The notes: generated from the letters alone by a model not told the origin. Shown: positions 46,226 to 56,053, numbered from the stretch's first letter. The stretch is 64,000 nt of DNA from Bacteroidaceae bacterium (GCA_017551925.1 JAFZKA010000065.1:1-64000); one strand, 5' to 3'. A program made the numbers and translations.

Positions 46226-46910
46226 CTTTGCGGTAATAGTATATCAGACCGTATTCGCGGCACGCCTTGAGTTTCTTTTCACCTGTCAGATCAGAGAAAT
46301 AGTTCTCTATTGAGTTCCATACGTCAAGAATTATGGAATCAATCTGAGGGCGCATAAGTGAGACCACCATGAGGGTCTCATCAGTGAGTTGACGCAGGTC
46401 ACACTGCTTGTCATACAGTTCTTTGAACAGTTCATAATGAACCGTGACCTTGGCAATTGTAGGATTGTAAATTGGAATGCCGCCTTTTTCAACTCTTGCC
46501 TTTTCACCACGTATGGTATTCTCACAGCAACGTATCACAGCAATGTCAGTTGACATATCAGGCATTTCACCTGAATTGACCGGAATTGAGTAGTACTCCC
46601 TGTCGGCCTCCTTTATCTCACCGCGTTTTACACAGAGATTGAACACAGTCAGAAAATGTGAGACATACATCTTGGCATTCTTGAGCCTGTCCTGATATGA
46701 TTCTGACTTGGAGTAACTCACCTGGGTATCAAGAGATTTAAGATAGCGGTCAACAGCCTCACTGAATTGTGCCAGTTTCTTTTCAGCCTTGGCAAACAGT
46801 TCAGGTGACAGGACCGGAGCATAATACTCACTGTATTTCATCTTGTTGATGGCAGTCTCCAGAGAACGGATACGGGCCTTATCTGTATTCGGCAATCTCC
46901 TGTACGGCAT
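46212..46910 (-). CDS. conserved Bacteroidales hypothetical protein
   Basis: A 232-residue soluble protein, mainly helical, with no signal peptide or membrane helix. It starts MPYRRLPNTDKARIRSLETA and contains charged helices. The N-terminal RRLPNTDKAR pattern is typical of a Bacteroidales-specific family of unknown function, so I assign none. It lies between a prenyl synthase (10 bases away) and tatD in one leftward run. Confidence 0.8.
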   Translation of the reverse strand: MPYRRLPNTDKARIRSLETAINKMKYSEYYAPVLSPELFAKAEKKLAQFSEAVDRYLKSLDTQVSYSKSESYQDRLKNAKMYVSHFLTVFNLCVKRGEIKEADREYYSIPVNSGEMPDMSTDIAVIRCCENTIRGEKARVEKGGIPIYNPTIAKVTVHYELFKELYDKQCDLRQLTDETLMVVSLMRPQIDSIILDVWNSIENYFSDLTGEKKLKACREYGLIYYYRKGETD

Positions 46911-46920
46911 ATATCGGAAT

Positions 46921-47895
46921 TTAAATAACGCGGTTCATTAAACTTTTGGCATAATCCTTAAGCGGTTGCTTACGGGATTCCGGCATATTTACGCTGTCAA
47001 GTTTCACCAAAGCCTCATTAAAGAGTGAATCAATAAGTTTCTCTGACAGTTGTTTTACACCAACAGCATCATAAATGGCACGCACGCCGGCAATCTTTGA
47101 ATCTGGATCATTGCCGTCATACACTGCCCATCGGTCAAGTTCTGCCCTTTGCTGCTTATCAGCCAACAGATAAGCGTTTATATACAGGTATGTCTTTTTG
47201 TTGCATAGTATGTCACCTCCTATTTTCTTTCCGAATACGGCCGAATCACCGTAAACGTCAAGAAGGTCATCCTGAAGTTGGAATGCGAGCCCTATCTTTT
47301 CACCGAACTCATACAGGAGTTTTGAATCTGCATCCGATGCACCGCCAAGCACGGCTCCCATCTGGACGCATGCGGCCAGCAGCACAGAGGTCTTGAGACG
47401 TATCATTTCAATGTATTCGGCCTCTGTCACATCATCACGGGTTTCAAATTCCATGTCATACTGCTGCCCCTCCATAATACCGGTAAAGGTCTCATTGGCA
47501 ATATCAAGAATTCTCTTAATGTCAGTCCCCGATGCCTGTGTAAGATAGCGGTATGCCAGAACCAGCATTCCGTCACCTGAAAGGATTGCCGCATTCTCAT
47601 TCCATTTCTTGTGGACGGTAGCCTTTCCGCGACGCAGATCTGCCTTGTCCATAAGGTCATCATGCAACAAAGTGAAATTGTGGAAAATCTCTATGCCCGC
47701 GGCAGCCTGATACACACTCTCCACATTCTCAGCATACATGTTATACGCCATAATAAGCAATGTGGGGCGTATGCGTTTGCCTCCCAATGAAAGGACATAT
47801 TCTATCGGGGCATACAAACCAAAGGGGGCACGTGAATAATCCAGCCCCTTGAGATAACTCTCAAAACTCTCCTGTATTTGCTGTACTGATTTCAT
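46921..47895 (-). CDS. polyprenyl (all-trans) diphosphate synthase
   Basis: A 324-residue trans-isoprenyl diphosphate synthase from the ATG at 47895; a longer start at 47931 is possible. The first Asp-rich motif is LLHDDLMDKADLRRGK and the second FQLQDDLLDVYGD; KTS and KK substrate-binding residues are present. It condenses IPP with allylic diphosphates; medium-chain product (e.g. for menaquinone) or farnesyl/geranyl product cannot be separated by eye. Its neighbours do not specify a pathway. Confidence 0.92.
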   Translation of the reverse strand: MKSVQQIQESFESYLKGLDYSRAPFGLYAPIEYVLSLGGKRIRPTLLIMAYNMYAENVESVYQAAAGIEIFHNFTLLHDDLMDKADLRRGKATVHKKWNENAAILSGDGMLVLAYRYLTQASGTDIKRILDIANETFTGIMEGQQYDMEFETRDDVTEAEYIEMIRLKTSVLLAACVQMGAVLGGASDADSKLLYEFGEKIGLAFQLQDDLLDVYGDSAVFGKKIGGDILCNKKTYLYINAYLLADKQQRAELDRWAVYDGNDPDSKIAGVRAIYDAVGVKQLSEKLIDSLFNEALVKLDSVNMPESRKQPLKDYAKSLMNRVI

Positions 47896-47943
47896 CAACT
47901 GCGAATTTAACAAGTTGTCCTGATATATCACAACAAAACGAAT

Positions 47944-47980
47944 AAAAAAGTGCGAAGAGACCGGAAAGGCCTCTTCGCAC
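47944..47980 (-). terminator. intrinsic terminator of the tonB gene
   Basis: GTGCGAAGAG/CTCTTCGCAC (arms 47971-47980 and 47950-47959) with an 11-base loop and a run of six T on the minus strand (47949-47944). It lies 20 bases past the tonB stop. Confidence 0.9.
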
Positions 47981-48000
47981 CTGTTTTCTTTACCCTTGAA

Positions 48001-48687
48001 TCAGTTCAGTCTGAAGTTTACAGGAACGGTGTATTTAACACGTACGGGTTTACCGCGCTGTGAACCGGGTTTCCATTTAGGCATACCTGAAATCACGCGG
48101 AGAGCCTCCTTGTCAAGTGACGGGTTAACGCTCTTTACAACCTCAGGATCAACAATTGCACCATCCTTGTTAACAATGAATGTTACAAGTACACGACCCT
48201 GGATGTTGTTCTCCTGACAGATTCTGGGATACTTGATATTCTTGCGGAGATAATCCAGAAGTGCAGCCTGGCCGCCCGGGAATTCAGGCATATCCTCAAC
48301 CACCATGAACGGGGCATCCTCCTCAGGCTCCTCCTCAACTACAATCTCCTCAACCTCATTGATATCAACCCAATCAGACTGATCTTCAAATGAAGCCATG
48401 ATATCCTCTTCAATATCGGCATCATCCTCTACAATCTCAATGATTTCTGCCTTGGTAACAGCGGCTGGTGGGGGCGGAACCTGTTTCTTTTCAGGCATGG
48501 TGATAGGTACCTCCTCGGCCTCAAAGACAAGGTCCTGAACGCCGTAGATCTCAGAGTTATCCTCAACCTCCCTCTCAGTCCATTCCAAAGCCACGAACAT
48601 GACTGCAAGAGCCATTACAAATCCAATAAGGAGTGAAGTTCCCTTACCCCTTTCAAGATCAGCTTTTTCAGACTTCTTTATTTCCAT
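48001..48687 (-). CDS. TonB family energy transducer
   Basis: A 228-residue protein: short cytoplasmic N terminus, one membrane helix (LLIGFVMALAVMFVALEW), a Pro/Glu-rich periplasmic linker (MPEKKQVPPPPAAV and acidic stretch 85-125), and a C-terminal TonB domain (FPGGQAALLDYLRKNIKYP, GRVLVTFIVNKDG, KWKPGSQRGKPVRVKYTVPV). It passes proton-motive energy to outer-membrane receptors. No exbB/exbD lies nearby. It has its own terminator and a TATTTTTG -7 element at 48737-48730. Confidence 0.93.
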   Translation of the reverse strand: MEIKKSEKADLERGKGTSLLIGFVMALAVMFVALEWTEREVEDNSEIYGVQDLVFEAEEVPITMPEKKQVPPPPAAVTKAEIIEIVEDDADIEEDIMASFEDQSDWVDINEVEEIVVEEEPEEDAPFMVVEDMPEFPGGQAALLDYLRKNIKYPRICQENNIQGRVLVTFIVNKDGAIVDPEVVKSVNPSLDKEALRVISGMPKWKPGSQRGKPVRVKYTVPVNFRLN

Positions 48688-48729
48688 AATTATCGTTTTT
48701 TAATTTTTGACACTTTTATTATCATCGGG

Positions 48730-48967
48730 CAAAAATACTAATCTTTTTTCATCTTGAACAACAAAAGGTCAATTTTGTGTATTTTTAATATTTAAGAAAC
48801 GCTGTATCTGTTACCCGTTTCTGTCATGTAAACGATACCTTTTTTACAATACGTCTCAATTCTGAAAAAAATATGATGCTTTTTTTTCTTTAGGCCCCCG
48901 TGTATCGGTTTGCAATTAAAAAACGTTATTACCAAAATGTATGTTCCACCACTTTTTTGTAAATTTG
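48730..48967. promoter_or_regulatory. divergent intergenic region tonB / porQ
   Basis: The 286-base gap 48688-48973 holds a minus-strand -7 TATTTTTG (48737-48730) for tonB and a plus-strand -7 TAAATTTG (48960-48967) only 6 bases before the porQ ATG. The porQ message would therefore be nearly leaderless. No gene or strong hairpin was seen in the remaining AT-rich stretch. Confidence 0.45.
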
Positions 48968-48973
48968 TTCCCA

Positions 48974-49960
48974 ATGAAGAGAACCGTTTCGACAATAGCA
49001 TTATCTGTATTTCTGATCGGAGCAAACTGCCTCCGGGCGCAGAGCCTGGAGAGTTCTTTTGAATTTCTGAAACTGCCGTTGTCAGCCCACAGTTCATCAC
49101 TTGGCGGCCACGCCGTTTCACTGGCAGAATCAGATCCGGCCCTGTTCATACAGAATCCCGCCCTGCTTACAGCCGTTGACAAGAGACTGCTGGGCCTGAA
49201 CGCCATGACATGGTTCTCAGGTACCACCATAGCCGGAGCGCAATTCTGCAACATGTTTGACGAACGCTCGGTCTATGCATTCAACGCCCGTTACGTGAAT
49301 TACGGAAAGATGCCTGAAACCACCGCCGACGGCACTGTAACAGGGACTTTCCGCGCAAAAGACATGGCCTTGGGAGCCACCTATACATATCTGCTCACTG
49401 ATAATCTGAGCGGCGGCATAACCGGAAACTTTATCTGTTCCAGATACGGGTCAATGACATCAATTGCCATTGGGGTAGATCTTGGACTGCATTATTCAAT
49501 ACCGGACCAGGGCATTTCAATCGGCCTTGCCGCAACCAACCTGGGCGGTCAGATCAAAGCGTTTGAGAACACATTCCAGAAACTGCCTTTTGACCTTGCC
49601 GCCAGTGTGGCGTTCCGTCTGAACCATGCCCCCTTGAGGTTTGTGGTTTCAATGGACAACCTGACCCGATGGAACAAGACAGACTTTTACTTTGCCGAGA
49701 ATGCCGATGCCGGATTCGGTGAGATTCTAAAGCGTCACCTGTCACTTGGAGTTGACGTTCTGCTTACCGAACGCTTTTACATAGCAGCCGGACTCAACAT
49801 GCGCAACCGCATTGAACTGGCCGGCGAGGGCAAGAAAGGACTTACGGGCATAACCCTGGGTACCGGACTCAGGATAGGCCGGATAATGTTTGACCTCTCT
49901 TACGGCAAATACCAGGTATCGGAATCATCATTAATCTGCAACTTTGCATTCAACATATGA
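48974..49960 (+). CDS. porQ: type IX secretion system protein PorQ
   Basis: A 328-residue outer-membrane protein from the ATG at 48974 with signal peptide (about residues 1-23, ending CLRAQ) and a PorV/UPF0164-type 14-strand barrel. The family N terminus [21 protein letters not shown] is clear. PorQ anchors the sortase PorZ in the T9SS attachment complex. It overlaps cmk by 4 bases; I recall this porQ-cmk neighbourhood from other Bacteroidetes. It fits with the T9SS-targeted protease at 36505. Confidence 0.88.
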   Translation: MKRTVSTIALSVFLIGANCLRAQSLESSFEFLKLPLSAHSSSLGGHAVSLAESDPALFIQNPALLTAVDKRLLGLNAMTWFSGTTIAGAQFCNMFDERSVYAFNARYVNYGKMPETTADGTVTGTFRAKDMALGATYTYLLTDNLSGGITGNFICSRYGSMTSIAIGVDLGLHYSIPDQGISIGLAATNLGGQIKAFENTFQKLPFDLAASVAFRLNHAPLRFVVSMDNLTRWNKTDFYFAENADAGFGEILKRHLSLGVDVLLTERFYIAAGLNMRNRIELAGEGKKGLTGITLGTGLRIGRIMFDLSYGKYQVSESSLICNFAFNI

Positions 49961-50640
49961 AAAAGATAATCATTGCAATGGACGGCCACTCGTCGTGCGG
50001 AAAGAGCACCATGGCCAAGACACTCGCCAAAAAGATAGGATACACATATATTGATACCGGTGCCATGTACCGCGCCGTGACACTATACGCCATGCGTCGC
50101 GGGTTTATCGGCAAAGACGGCATTGATGAGGAGTCACTGCGCAAGGAGTTGCCGCAGATAAAGATCTCATTCGGCCATGAGAACGGCATGCAGTACACCA
50201 TGCTGAACGGAGAGAATGTGGAGCGCGAGATACGCGGTATGGAGGTTTCAGGCAACGTAAGCCCCATATCGGCCATAGGTTTTGTAAGGGAGGCCATGGT
50301 CGCCCTGCAAAGGGAGATGGGAAAGCAGGGAGCCGTTATCATGGACGGCCGTGACATAGGAACCACCGTGTTCCCAAACGCCGAACTCAAGATATTCGTT
50401 ACCGCGAGCGATGAAATCCGCGCCCGCCGCCGTTTTGACGAATTGAGCATGAAGGGTGAGAATCCGGTATATGAAGAGGTGCTCAAGAATGTCCGTGAAC
50501 GTGACTACATAGATTCGCACCGCGCCGTATCGCCACTCAGAAAAGCCGATGACGCCATTGTGCTTGACAACAGCAACCTGACGTTTCAGGAGCAGGACGA
50601 ATGGCTTATGGAACACTATCTTAAGGCAGCCAGGGAGTGA
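49957..50640 (+). CDS. cmk: cytidylate kinase
   Basis: A 227-residue NMP kinase. P-loop is [14 protein letters not shown], with [13 protein letters not shown] and [19 protein letters not shown] following. It phosphorylates CMP and dCMP. It overlaps porQ upstream (ATGA-like) and ends at the ispH start region, so the three genes form one operon. Confidence 0.96.
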   Translation: MKKIIIAMDGHSSCGKSTMAKTLAKKIGYTYIDTGAMYRAVTLYAMRRGFIGKDGIDEESLRKELPQIKISFGHENGMQYTMLNGENVEREIRGMEVSGNVSPISAIGFVREAMVALQREMGKQGAVIMDGRDIGTTVFPNAELKIFVTASDEIRARRRFDELSMKGENPVYEEVLKNVRERDYIDSHRAVSPLRKADDAIVLDNSNLTFQEQDEWLMEHYLKAARE

Positions 50641-50645
50641 GCGTT

Positions 50646-51509
50646 ATGCGGGTTGAGATTGACAATGAGTCAGGATTCTGCTTTGGAGTGCTGTCGGCCA
50701 TAAACAAGGCCGAAGAGGAGTTGCACAAGGGCGATGAGTTATATTGCCTTGGTGATATCGTGCACAACGGCATAGAGTGCAACCGCCTGCAGAAACTGGG
50801 TCTCAAAACCATAAACCATGATGAATTCAAGGATCTGTGCAAGGCCAGAGTCCTTTTACGCGCCCATGGTGAACCTCCCTCAACCTATTCAACCGCCCAT
50901 AAGAACGGAATAACCCTGATTGACGCAACCTGCCCCGTTGTGCTCAAACTGCAGCAGCGCATTCACCGCCAGTATCAGGAACTTGATCCTGCCACGCAGC
51001 AGATTATCATATTCGGTCAGAAAGGTCATGCCGAGGTTCTTGGCCTGGTAGGACAGACTGACGGCACCGCCACCGTGATTGAATCGGCCGATGAAATTGA
51101 CCTGATTGATTTCAACAAGGATATTTTCCTGTACTCACAGACCACGAAATCAGCGTCAAGTTACAATCAACTGATTGAGAAGATTGCAGAACGTGTTCCC
51201 TCTGACCGCAAGTTCATTCACAACAACACCGTATGCGGACAGGTTTCACACCGCCGCGAGAACATACGTGAATTTGCCAGCAGGCATGATATAATACTGT
51301 TTGTATCGGGCCGCAAGAGTTCAAACGGAAAAGTGCTGTTCAACGAATGCCTCAACGTCAACCCCAAATCATATTTGATTGAAGGTAAAGAGGATATTGA
51401 TTTCAAGATACTTGAAGGAGCGGAATCGATCGGGATATGCGGCGCGACATCTACGCCAAAGTGGCTGATGGAGCAGTGCCGCGACTATATACTTAATAGA
51501 ATAAAATGA
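50646..51509 (+). CDS. ispH: 4-hydroxy-3-methylbut-2-enyl diphosphate reductase
   Basis: A 287-residue Fe-S enzyme. Cluster cysteines are in SGFCFGV, DATCPVV and NNTVCGQV. It makes IPP and DMAPP from HMBPP in the last step of the MEP pathway. A GTG at 50637, overlapping the cmk stop, is also possible, but the ATG at 50646 (MRVEIDN) matches the family N terminus better. Confidence 0.96.
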   Translation: MRVEIDNESGFCFGVLSAINKAEEELHKGDELYCLGDIVHNGIECNRLQKLGLKTINHDEFKDLCKARVLLRAHGEPPSTYSTAHKNGITLIDATCPVVLKLQQRIHRQYQELDPATQQIIIFGQKGHAEVLGLVGQTDGTATVIESADEIDLIDFNKDIFLYSQTTKSASSYNQLIEKIAERVPSDRKFIHNNTVCGQVSHRRENIREFASRHDIILFVSGRKSSNGKVLFNECLNVNPKSYLIEGKEDIDFKILEGAESIGICGATSTPKWLMEQCRDYILNRIK

Positions 51510-51534
51510 CAAACCTAAATAAATACAACCAATT

Positions 51535-52488
51535 ATGAGTCTGAAATACAACGAAATCGGTAAAACCGGAATGAAAGTGGCCCGTCTGGCCTTTGGTGCA
51601 TCATCACTGGGTGGCGTATTCCATGACATCAATGAAAAAGAGGCCATTAATGCCGTATTCACCGCCGTTGACAACGGCCTGAACTTTATTGACGTATCAC
51701 CTTACTACGGCCACTACAAGGCAGAGACCGTGCTGGGCAAGGCACTCAAGGATATTCCGCGTGACAAATTCTTTCTGTCAACCAAGGTGGGCCGCTACGG
51801 AAAGGACGGTGTGAACACCTGGGATTACAGCGCCAAGCGTGCCACAGAGAGCGTCTATGAGAGCATGGAACGCCTCAACATAGACCATATAGACCTTATT
51901 AATGTACATGATATAGAGTTCCAGGCAGCCCTGCCCGGCGGCTTACAGAAGGTGGTTGATGAGACCCTGCCCGCACTGGTTGAACTGCGCGAGAAAGGCA
52001 TTGTAAGCCACGTGGGTATTACAGACCTGCAACTTGAGAACCTCAAGTGGGTGGTTGACCACGCACCCGCCGGAACTGTTGAGAGCATTCTCAATTTCTG
52101 CCATTTCTGCCTGAATGATGACAAACTCAATGACTATCTGGGTTACTTTGAGCAGAAGGGCATAGGCGTTATCAATGCCTCGCCGCTTGCCATGGGCCTG
52201 CTCTCAGAGCGCGGCGTACCTGATTGGCACCCCGCACCCAAACCGTTGGTTGAGGCCTGCGCCAAGGCTGCACAGCACTGCAAGGCAAAGGGCACATCAA
52301 TTGAGAAACTTGCCGTTCAGTACTCCTACAGCAACCCGCGTATTGCCACCACCCTGTTCAGTTCAGCCAACCCCAAGAACGTACTCAAGAACATTGAGGT
52401 GGTTCAGGAGCCGCTTGACTGGGACCTGGTATTTGAGGTTCGTGAAATCATCGGTGACCAGAAGAGAGTAACCTGGTGCAATTCATGA
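51535..52488 (+). CDS. aldo/keto reductase, probable L-fucose/L-galactose dehydrogenase
   Basis: A 317-residue AKR. The start (YNEIGKTGMKVARLAFGASSLGG) and the active-site Asp/Tyr region (FIDVSPYYGHYKAETVLGKAL) fit the L-galactose/D-threo-aldose dehydrogenase group. Such enzymes oxidise L-fucose to its lactone with NAD(P)+. The lactonase-like amidohydrolase, fucose permease and Zn dehydrogenase that follow support an L-fucose role. It starts 25 bases after ispH and may be read from that operon or its own promoter. Confidence 0.8.
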   Translation: MSLKYNEIGKTGMKVARLAFGASSLGGVFHDINEKEAINAVFTAVDNGLNFIDVSPYYGHYKAETVLGKALKDIPRDKFFLSTKVGRYGKDGVNTWDYSAKRATESVYESMERLNIDHIDLINVHDIEFQAALPGGLQKVVDETLPALVELREKGIVSHVGITDLQLENLKWVVDHAPAGTVESILNFCHFCLNDDKLNDYLGYFEQKGIGVINASPLAMGLLSERGVPDWHPAPKPLVEACAKAAQHCKAKGTSIEKLAVQYSYSNPRIATTLFSSANPKNVLKNIEVVQEPLDWDLVFEVREIIGDQKRVTWCNS

Positions 52489-53405
52489 TGAAGATAATTG
52501 ACACCCACTCGCACCTTTGGCTGCGTCAGGACACCGTAGTAAACGGCTATCCCATCCGCACGCTTGAGAACGGCCGCTCCCTGTTTATGGGTGAGGTACG
52601 CCAGATGGTGCCCCCGTTCATCATTGACGGCCGCAACACTGCTGAGATATTCCTCTCAAACATGGATTACGCTCAGGTAACCGCCGCCGTAGTGGTGCAG
52701 GAGTTCATTGACGGCCTGCAGAATGACTACCTGGCCGATGTTCAGAGCCGATACCCTGACCGTTTCATAGTATGCGGAATGGCCGATTACCGCCAACCCG
52801 GATATCTGGAGCAGGCCAAACAACTTATAGCACAAGGATTCAAAGGCATAGCCATACCCGGACACAGGCTTCAGACTCCCGCAGGCCGCGTGAGCCTTAC
52901 CTGCCCGGAGATGATGCAGATGTTCCGTCTTATGGAGCAAAAAGGAGTGTTCCTGTCAATCACCCTCGAGGACGGAGCCGTACAGGTACCTGAGATGGAA
53001 GAGGTAATACAGGAATGCCCCAACCTCAAGATTGCGGTAGGCCACTTTGGAATGGTCACCGTACCCGGATGGATGGAGCAGATACGCCTGGCCCGCCACA
53101 AGAACGTGATGATAGAATCAGGCGGCATAACCTGGCTCTTCAACTCAGAGTTCTACCCCTTCAAGGGAGCCGTAAAGGCCATCCGTGAGGCTGCCGATGA
53201 GGTTGGCATGGACAAACTGATGTGGGGATCGGACTATCCGCGCACCATCACCGCCATCACCTACCGCATGTCATATGATTTCATACTGAAGACAAATGAA
53301 CTCACGGAGTTTGAAAAGGAACAGTTCCTGGGCCTGAACGCCGTGAATTTCTATAATATCAAAACTCAAATAGATTTACCTTACATTAAAAATATGTCAG
53401 AATGA
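52485..53405 (+). CDS. amidohydrolase 2 family, probable L-fuconolactonase
   Basis: A 306-residue TIM-barrel hydrolase. Metal-ligand motif IDTHSHLW at the N terminus, GHFGM and WGSDYPRT further on, are typical of COG3618-type lactonases. It probably opens L-fucono-lactone to L-fuconate. Its ATG overlaps the AKR stop (ATGA) and its end overlaps fucP, showing translational coupling. An upstream GTG at 52476 is less likely. Confidence 0.8.
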   Translation: MMKIIDTHSHLWLRQDTVVNGYPIRTLENGRSLFMGEVRQMVPPFIIDGRNTAEIFLSNMDYAQVTAAVVVQEFIDGLQNDYLADVQSRYPDRFIVCGMADYRQPGYLEQAKQLIAQGFKGIAIPGHRLQTPAGRVSLTCPEMMQMFRLMEQKGVFLSITLEDGAVQVPEMEEVIQECPNLKIAVGHFGMVTVPGWMEQIRLARHKNVMIESGGITWLFNSEFYPFKGAVKAIREAADEVGMDKLMWGSDYPRTITAITYRMSYDFILKTNELTEFEKEQFLGLNAVNFYNIKTQIDLPYIKNMSE

Positions 53406-54616
53406 GCCAGAACGCTAAATCAAAAACATTTACCGTTGCGCTGTCAATGGTAATCTGCCTGTTTTTCCTTTGGGCAATAAGCAACAACCTGCTGTCATCG
53501 GTTGTAAAAAAGATGATGACCCTGTTTGATATAGACCAGGCCAAGGCCGAATTTGTAGAGACCTCATACTGGTTTGCATATTTCCTGTTCCCCATACCTA
53601 TTGCCATGTTCATGAAACGGTTCAGTTACAAGGCCGGCATAGTATTGGGATTGTTGATTGCAGCCGTAGGCGGACTGCTGTTCATGCCTGTAACGCGTAT
53701 GCACAGTTTCCCGCTTTACCTGTGCGCTTTCTTTATCGTGGCCATAGGCATGTGTTTCCTTGAGACTGCCGCAAACCCGTATGTAACAGAACTTGGTGAC
53801 CCGGCTACCGCCCCGCGCCGACTGAACCTGGCACAGGCTTTCAACGGTCTGGGCGCGTTCATCGCCGCCATGTTCCTGAGCAAGATTATCTTGGGTACTG
53901 AGGCAACCAGCACAGTTGAGCAGGAGATACATACTTTCCGCCTTACCTATGCCATATTCGCCATAGTGCTCATAGTAATTGCTATAGTGTTCATCTTTAC
54001 CCGTCTGCCCCGCATTCAGGCCGAAGATGCCGATGAAGGCAGCACCAAACTGATATCATTCAAGGTTCTAAAGCGCAGCCACCTGCGCAACGGTGTGATA
54101 GCACAGTTCTTCTACAACGGCGGTCAGACAGCCGTAAACAGTCTGTTCCTGGTATATTGCATCAACTACGTAGGCATGACCAACAGCCAGGCCACCACAT
54201 TCTTCGGGTTCTACATGCTGTTCTTCCTGCTGGGCCGATGGGTAGGCACCACACTGATGGTCAAGTTCCGCCCCGAGAACATGCTGGTATTCTACGGTAT
54301 TGCTAACGTGCTGCTCTGCATATTTGTATGCGTAATAGGCGGCAAGGCAGCCGTATTCGCCATGATGGGCATATCATTCTTTATGTCAATCATGTACCCC
54401 ACCCAGTTCTCTCTGGCACTCACTGACCTTAAGGGTGATACCAAGAGCGGATCGGCTTTCCTGGTAATGGCAATCGTAGGCAACTCCATACTGCCCATCC
54501 TGACCGCATACGTTCAGAAATCAATGGCCAACCCCAACATAGCATACGTGATTCCGCTCATCTGCTTTGCTGTATGCGCTTGGTACGGCTGGAAAGGACA
54601 TAAAGTAATAGATTAA
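53402..54616 (+). CDS. fucP: L-fucose:H+ symporter
   Basis: A 404-residue MFS permease of the FucP type. FLWAISNNLLSSVVKKMMTL at residues 21-40 and CFLETAANPYVTELGDP match the family, including the conserved acidic residue in the sugar cavity. About 12 membrane helices. It imports L-fucose and related sugars with H+. It sits inside the four-gene fucose cluster. Confidence 0.88.
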   Translation: MSQNAKSKTFTVALSMVICLFFLWAISNNLLSSVVKKMMTLFDIDQAKAEFVETSYWFAYFLFPIPIAMFMKRFSYKAGIVLGLLIAAVGGLLFMPVTRMHSFPLYLCAFFIVAIGMCFLETAANPYVTELGDPATAPRRLNLAQAFNGLGAFIAAMFLSKIILGTEATSTVEQEIHTFRLTYAIFAIVLIVIAIVFIFTRLPRIQAEDADEGSTKLISFKVLKRSHLRNGVIAQFFYNGGQTAVNSLFLVYCINYVGMTNSQATTFFGFYMLFFLLGRWVGTTLMVKFRPENMLVFYGIANVLLCIFVCVIGGKAAVFAMMGISFFMSIMYPTQFSLALTDLKGDTKSGSAFLVMAIVGNSILPILTAYVQKSMANPNIAYVIPLICFAVCAWYGWKGHKVID

Positions 54617-55636
54617 ATGAGACAGATAAGAATTCCCGCACAGGGACAGATGATTGTAGAGGAGGCCCGGAAACCACAGGCAGGTGCCGGTGAAGTGCTC
54701 CTCAAGATAGGTTACGTAGGTTTTTGCGGCTCAGATTTGAATACGTTCCTGGGCCGGAACCTGATGGCCAAGGAGGCTGTTATTCCTGGCCATGAGATTG
54801 GTGCAACTATTGAGAGTGTTGGCTCCGGAGTTCCTGAATTCCTTACTCCAGGACTCACCGTTACGGTCAATCCCTACACCAACTGCGGTCACTGTGCCGC
54901 CTGCCGTTCAGGCCACCCAAACGCCTGTGAGTTCAATGAAACACTTGGCGTACAGCGTGACGGCGCCATGCGTGATTACATAGTTCTGCCCTGGCAGAAA
55001 GTCATACCCGCTCCAGGCATAGCCCTGCGAGACTGTGCCCTGATTGAGCCCATGAGCGTAGGATTCCACGCCGTGTCACGCGCTCAGGTTACTGATTCTG
55101 ATACAGTGCTGGTATTCGGTTGCGGAATGATTGGCGTAGGCGCAATTGTACGTGCCTCTCTGCGCGGCGCCACCGTAATAGCAGTTGATCTGGATAATGA
55201 GAAACTGGCTCTGGCCCGCCGCTTGGGTGCAGCCCACACCATCAACTCAAAGGAGCAGGACCTGCATGCTGAACTTGTAAAACTTACAAACAATCTCGGT
55301 CCCACCGTGGTAGTTGAGGCCGTAGGCAGCGTGCCCACATATCAGGCTGCCATTGATGAGGTGGCATTCTCAGGCCGTGTGGTATGCATCGGGTACTCCA
55401 AGAATGACGTTACATTCCACACCGGACTGTTCGTAAAAAAAGAGATAAACATTCACGGCAGCCGTAACGCCATGCCGTCAGACTTTGAGGCGGTAATCCG
55501 ATACCTCCAGCGCGGCACATGCCCTAAGGATGAACTGATCTCTGCAATCGTAAAACCCGAGCAGGCGCTCGGCGCCATGCAGAAATGGGTGGAGGCTCCG
55601 GGCAAGGTCTTCCGCATCCTCGTTGATTTTACTTAA
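54617..55636 (+). CDS. zinc-dependent medium-chain dehydrogenase
   Basis: A 339-residue MDR alcohol dehydrogenase. Catalytic zinc ligands are in FCGSDLN and GHEIG; the structural zinc cysteines in CGHCAACRSGHPNAC. The Rossmann motif is GCGMIGVG. It starts directly after fucP. In an oxidative fucose route it may oxidise fuconate or 2-keto-3-deoxyfuconate (inference). Fuconate dehydratase is not in the window. Confidence 0.8.
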   Translation: MRQIRIPAQGQMIVEEARKPQAGAGEVLLKIGYVGFCGSDLNTFLGRNLMAKEAVIPGHEIGATIESVGSGVPEFLTPGLTVTVNPYTNCGHCAACRSGHPNACEFNETLGVQRDGAMRDYIVLPWQKVIPAPGIALRDCALIEPMSVGFHAVSRAQVTDSDTVLVFGCGMIGVGAIVRASLRGATVIAVDLDNEKLALARRLGAAHTINSKEQDLHAELVKLTNNLGPTVVVEAVGSVPTYQAAIDEVAFSGRVVCIGYSKNDVTFHTGLFVKKEINIHGSRNAMPSDFEAVIRYLQRGTCPKDELISAIVKPEQALGAMQKWVEAPGKVFRILVDFT

Positions 55637-55652
55637 ACTCACACAGAAAGCA

Positions 55653-55738
55653 CAGAAATATTTCGCTTCGCGTTAATCTCTCGCAGAGATCGCAGAAACC
55701 GCAGATAAATTTCTGCGATCTCTGCGATTTCTGCGAGA
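55653..55738. repeat. dispersed repeat copy 1, flanking cassette II
   Basis: An 86-bp sequence repeated nearly identically at 57658-57744. It begins CAGAAATATTTCGCTTCGCG and contains imperfect inverted arms built from CTCGCAGAGATCGCAGAAA and its complement, so it folds into a long hairpin. Copies bracket the 1.9-kb cassette II in direct orientation. A degenerate third piece lies near 59258-59300. Confidence 0.85.
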
Positions 55739-55794
55739 CTTTGTTTTCCGCGAGAGACCTTACTTCGGTAAAAAACATGCATCAAATCAACAAC

Positions 55795-55818
55795 AATTAT
55801 TTGTTTTTATTAACTTTA
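55795..55818 (+). promoter_or_regulatory. cassette II promoter
   Basis: A 23-base block ending TATTAACTTT is identical to 57839-57861 in cassette III; here the -7 reads TAACTTTA (55811-55818) with A in place of the final G. The remaining leader is short and lacks the upstream ORF, G tract and hairpin found in cassettes I and III. Confidence 0.5.
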
Positions 55819-55870
55819 CGCATCATTGACCTGAGATTCACAACTAACCTTATTACATATTCTACAACAA

Positions 55871-56032
55871 ATGAAAAAGAAAAAGATTTATTCAAGGCCC
55901 ACAACCCATGTTGTGGAGACCAAAACAGAACAGATTCTGTGTATGAGTTCTGTAGGGATTATCAGCATCTTGATGGACAGTGAATCAGCAATTTCCAACC
56001 CCTTTGCCGGTTTGGAGGAAGTATTGTGGTAA
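55871..56032 (+). CDS. cassette peptide, 53 residues, undescribed family
   Basis: Starts MKKKKIYSRPTTHVVETKTE, continues QILCMSSVG and ends NPFAGLEEVLW. It shares the MKKKK.Y..PTT.VV...TE..LC.S core, the PFAG motif and the terminal Trp with the peptides at 43796 and 58079. There is no signal peptide. The next gene (ATG 56054) begins 21 bases downstream. A C-terminal insertion of four residues distinguishes it from the 49-residue members. Function unknown. Confidence 0.8.
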   Translation: MKKKKIYSRPTTHVVETKTEQILCMSSVGIISILMDSESAISNPFAGLEEVLW

Positions 56033-56053
56033 CCTTTAAACATTTTGAAGACA

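Noticed and set aside
55811-55870. uORF/G-tract leader in cassette II
   Set aside because: Only about 50 bases separate the -7 element from the peptide ATG; no ATG, no G tract and no terminator hairpin occur there.
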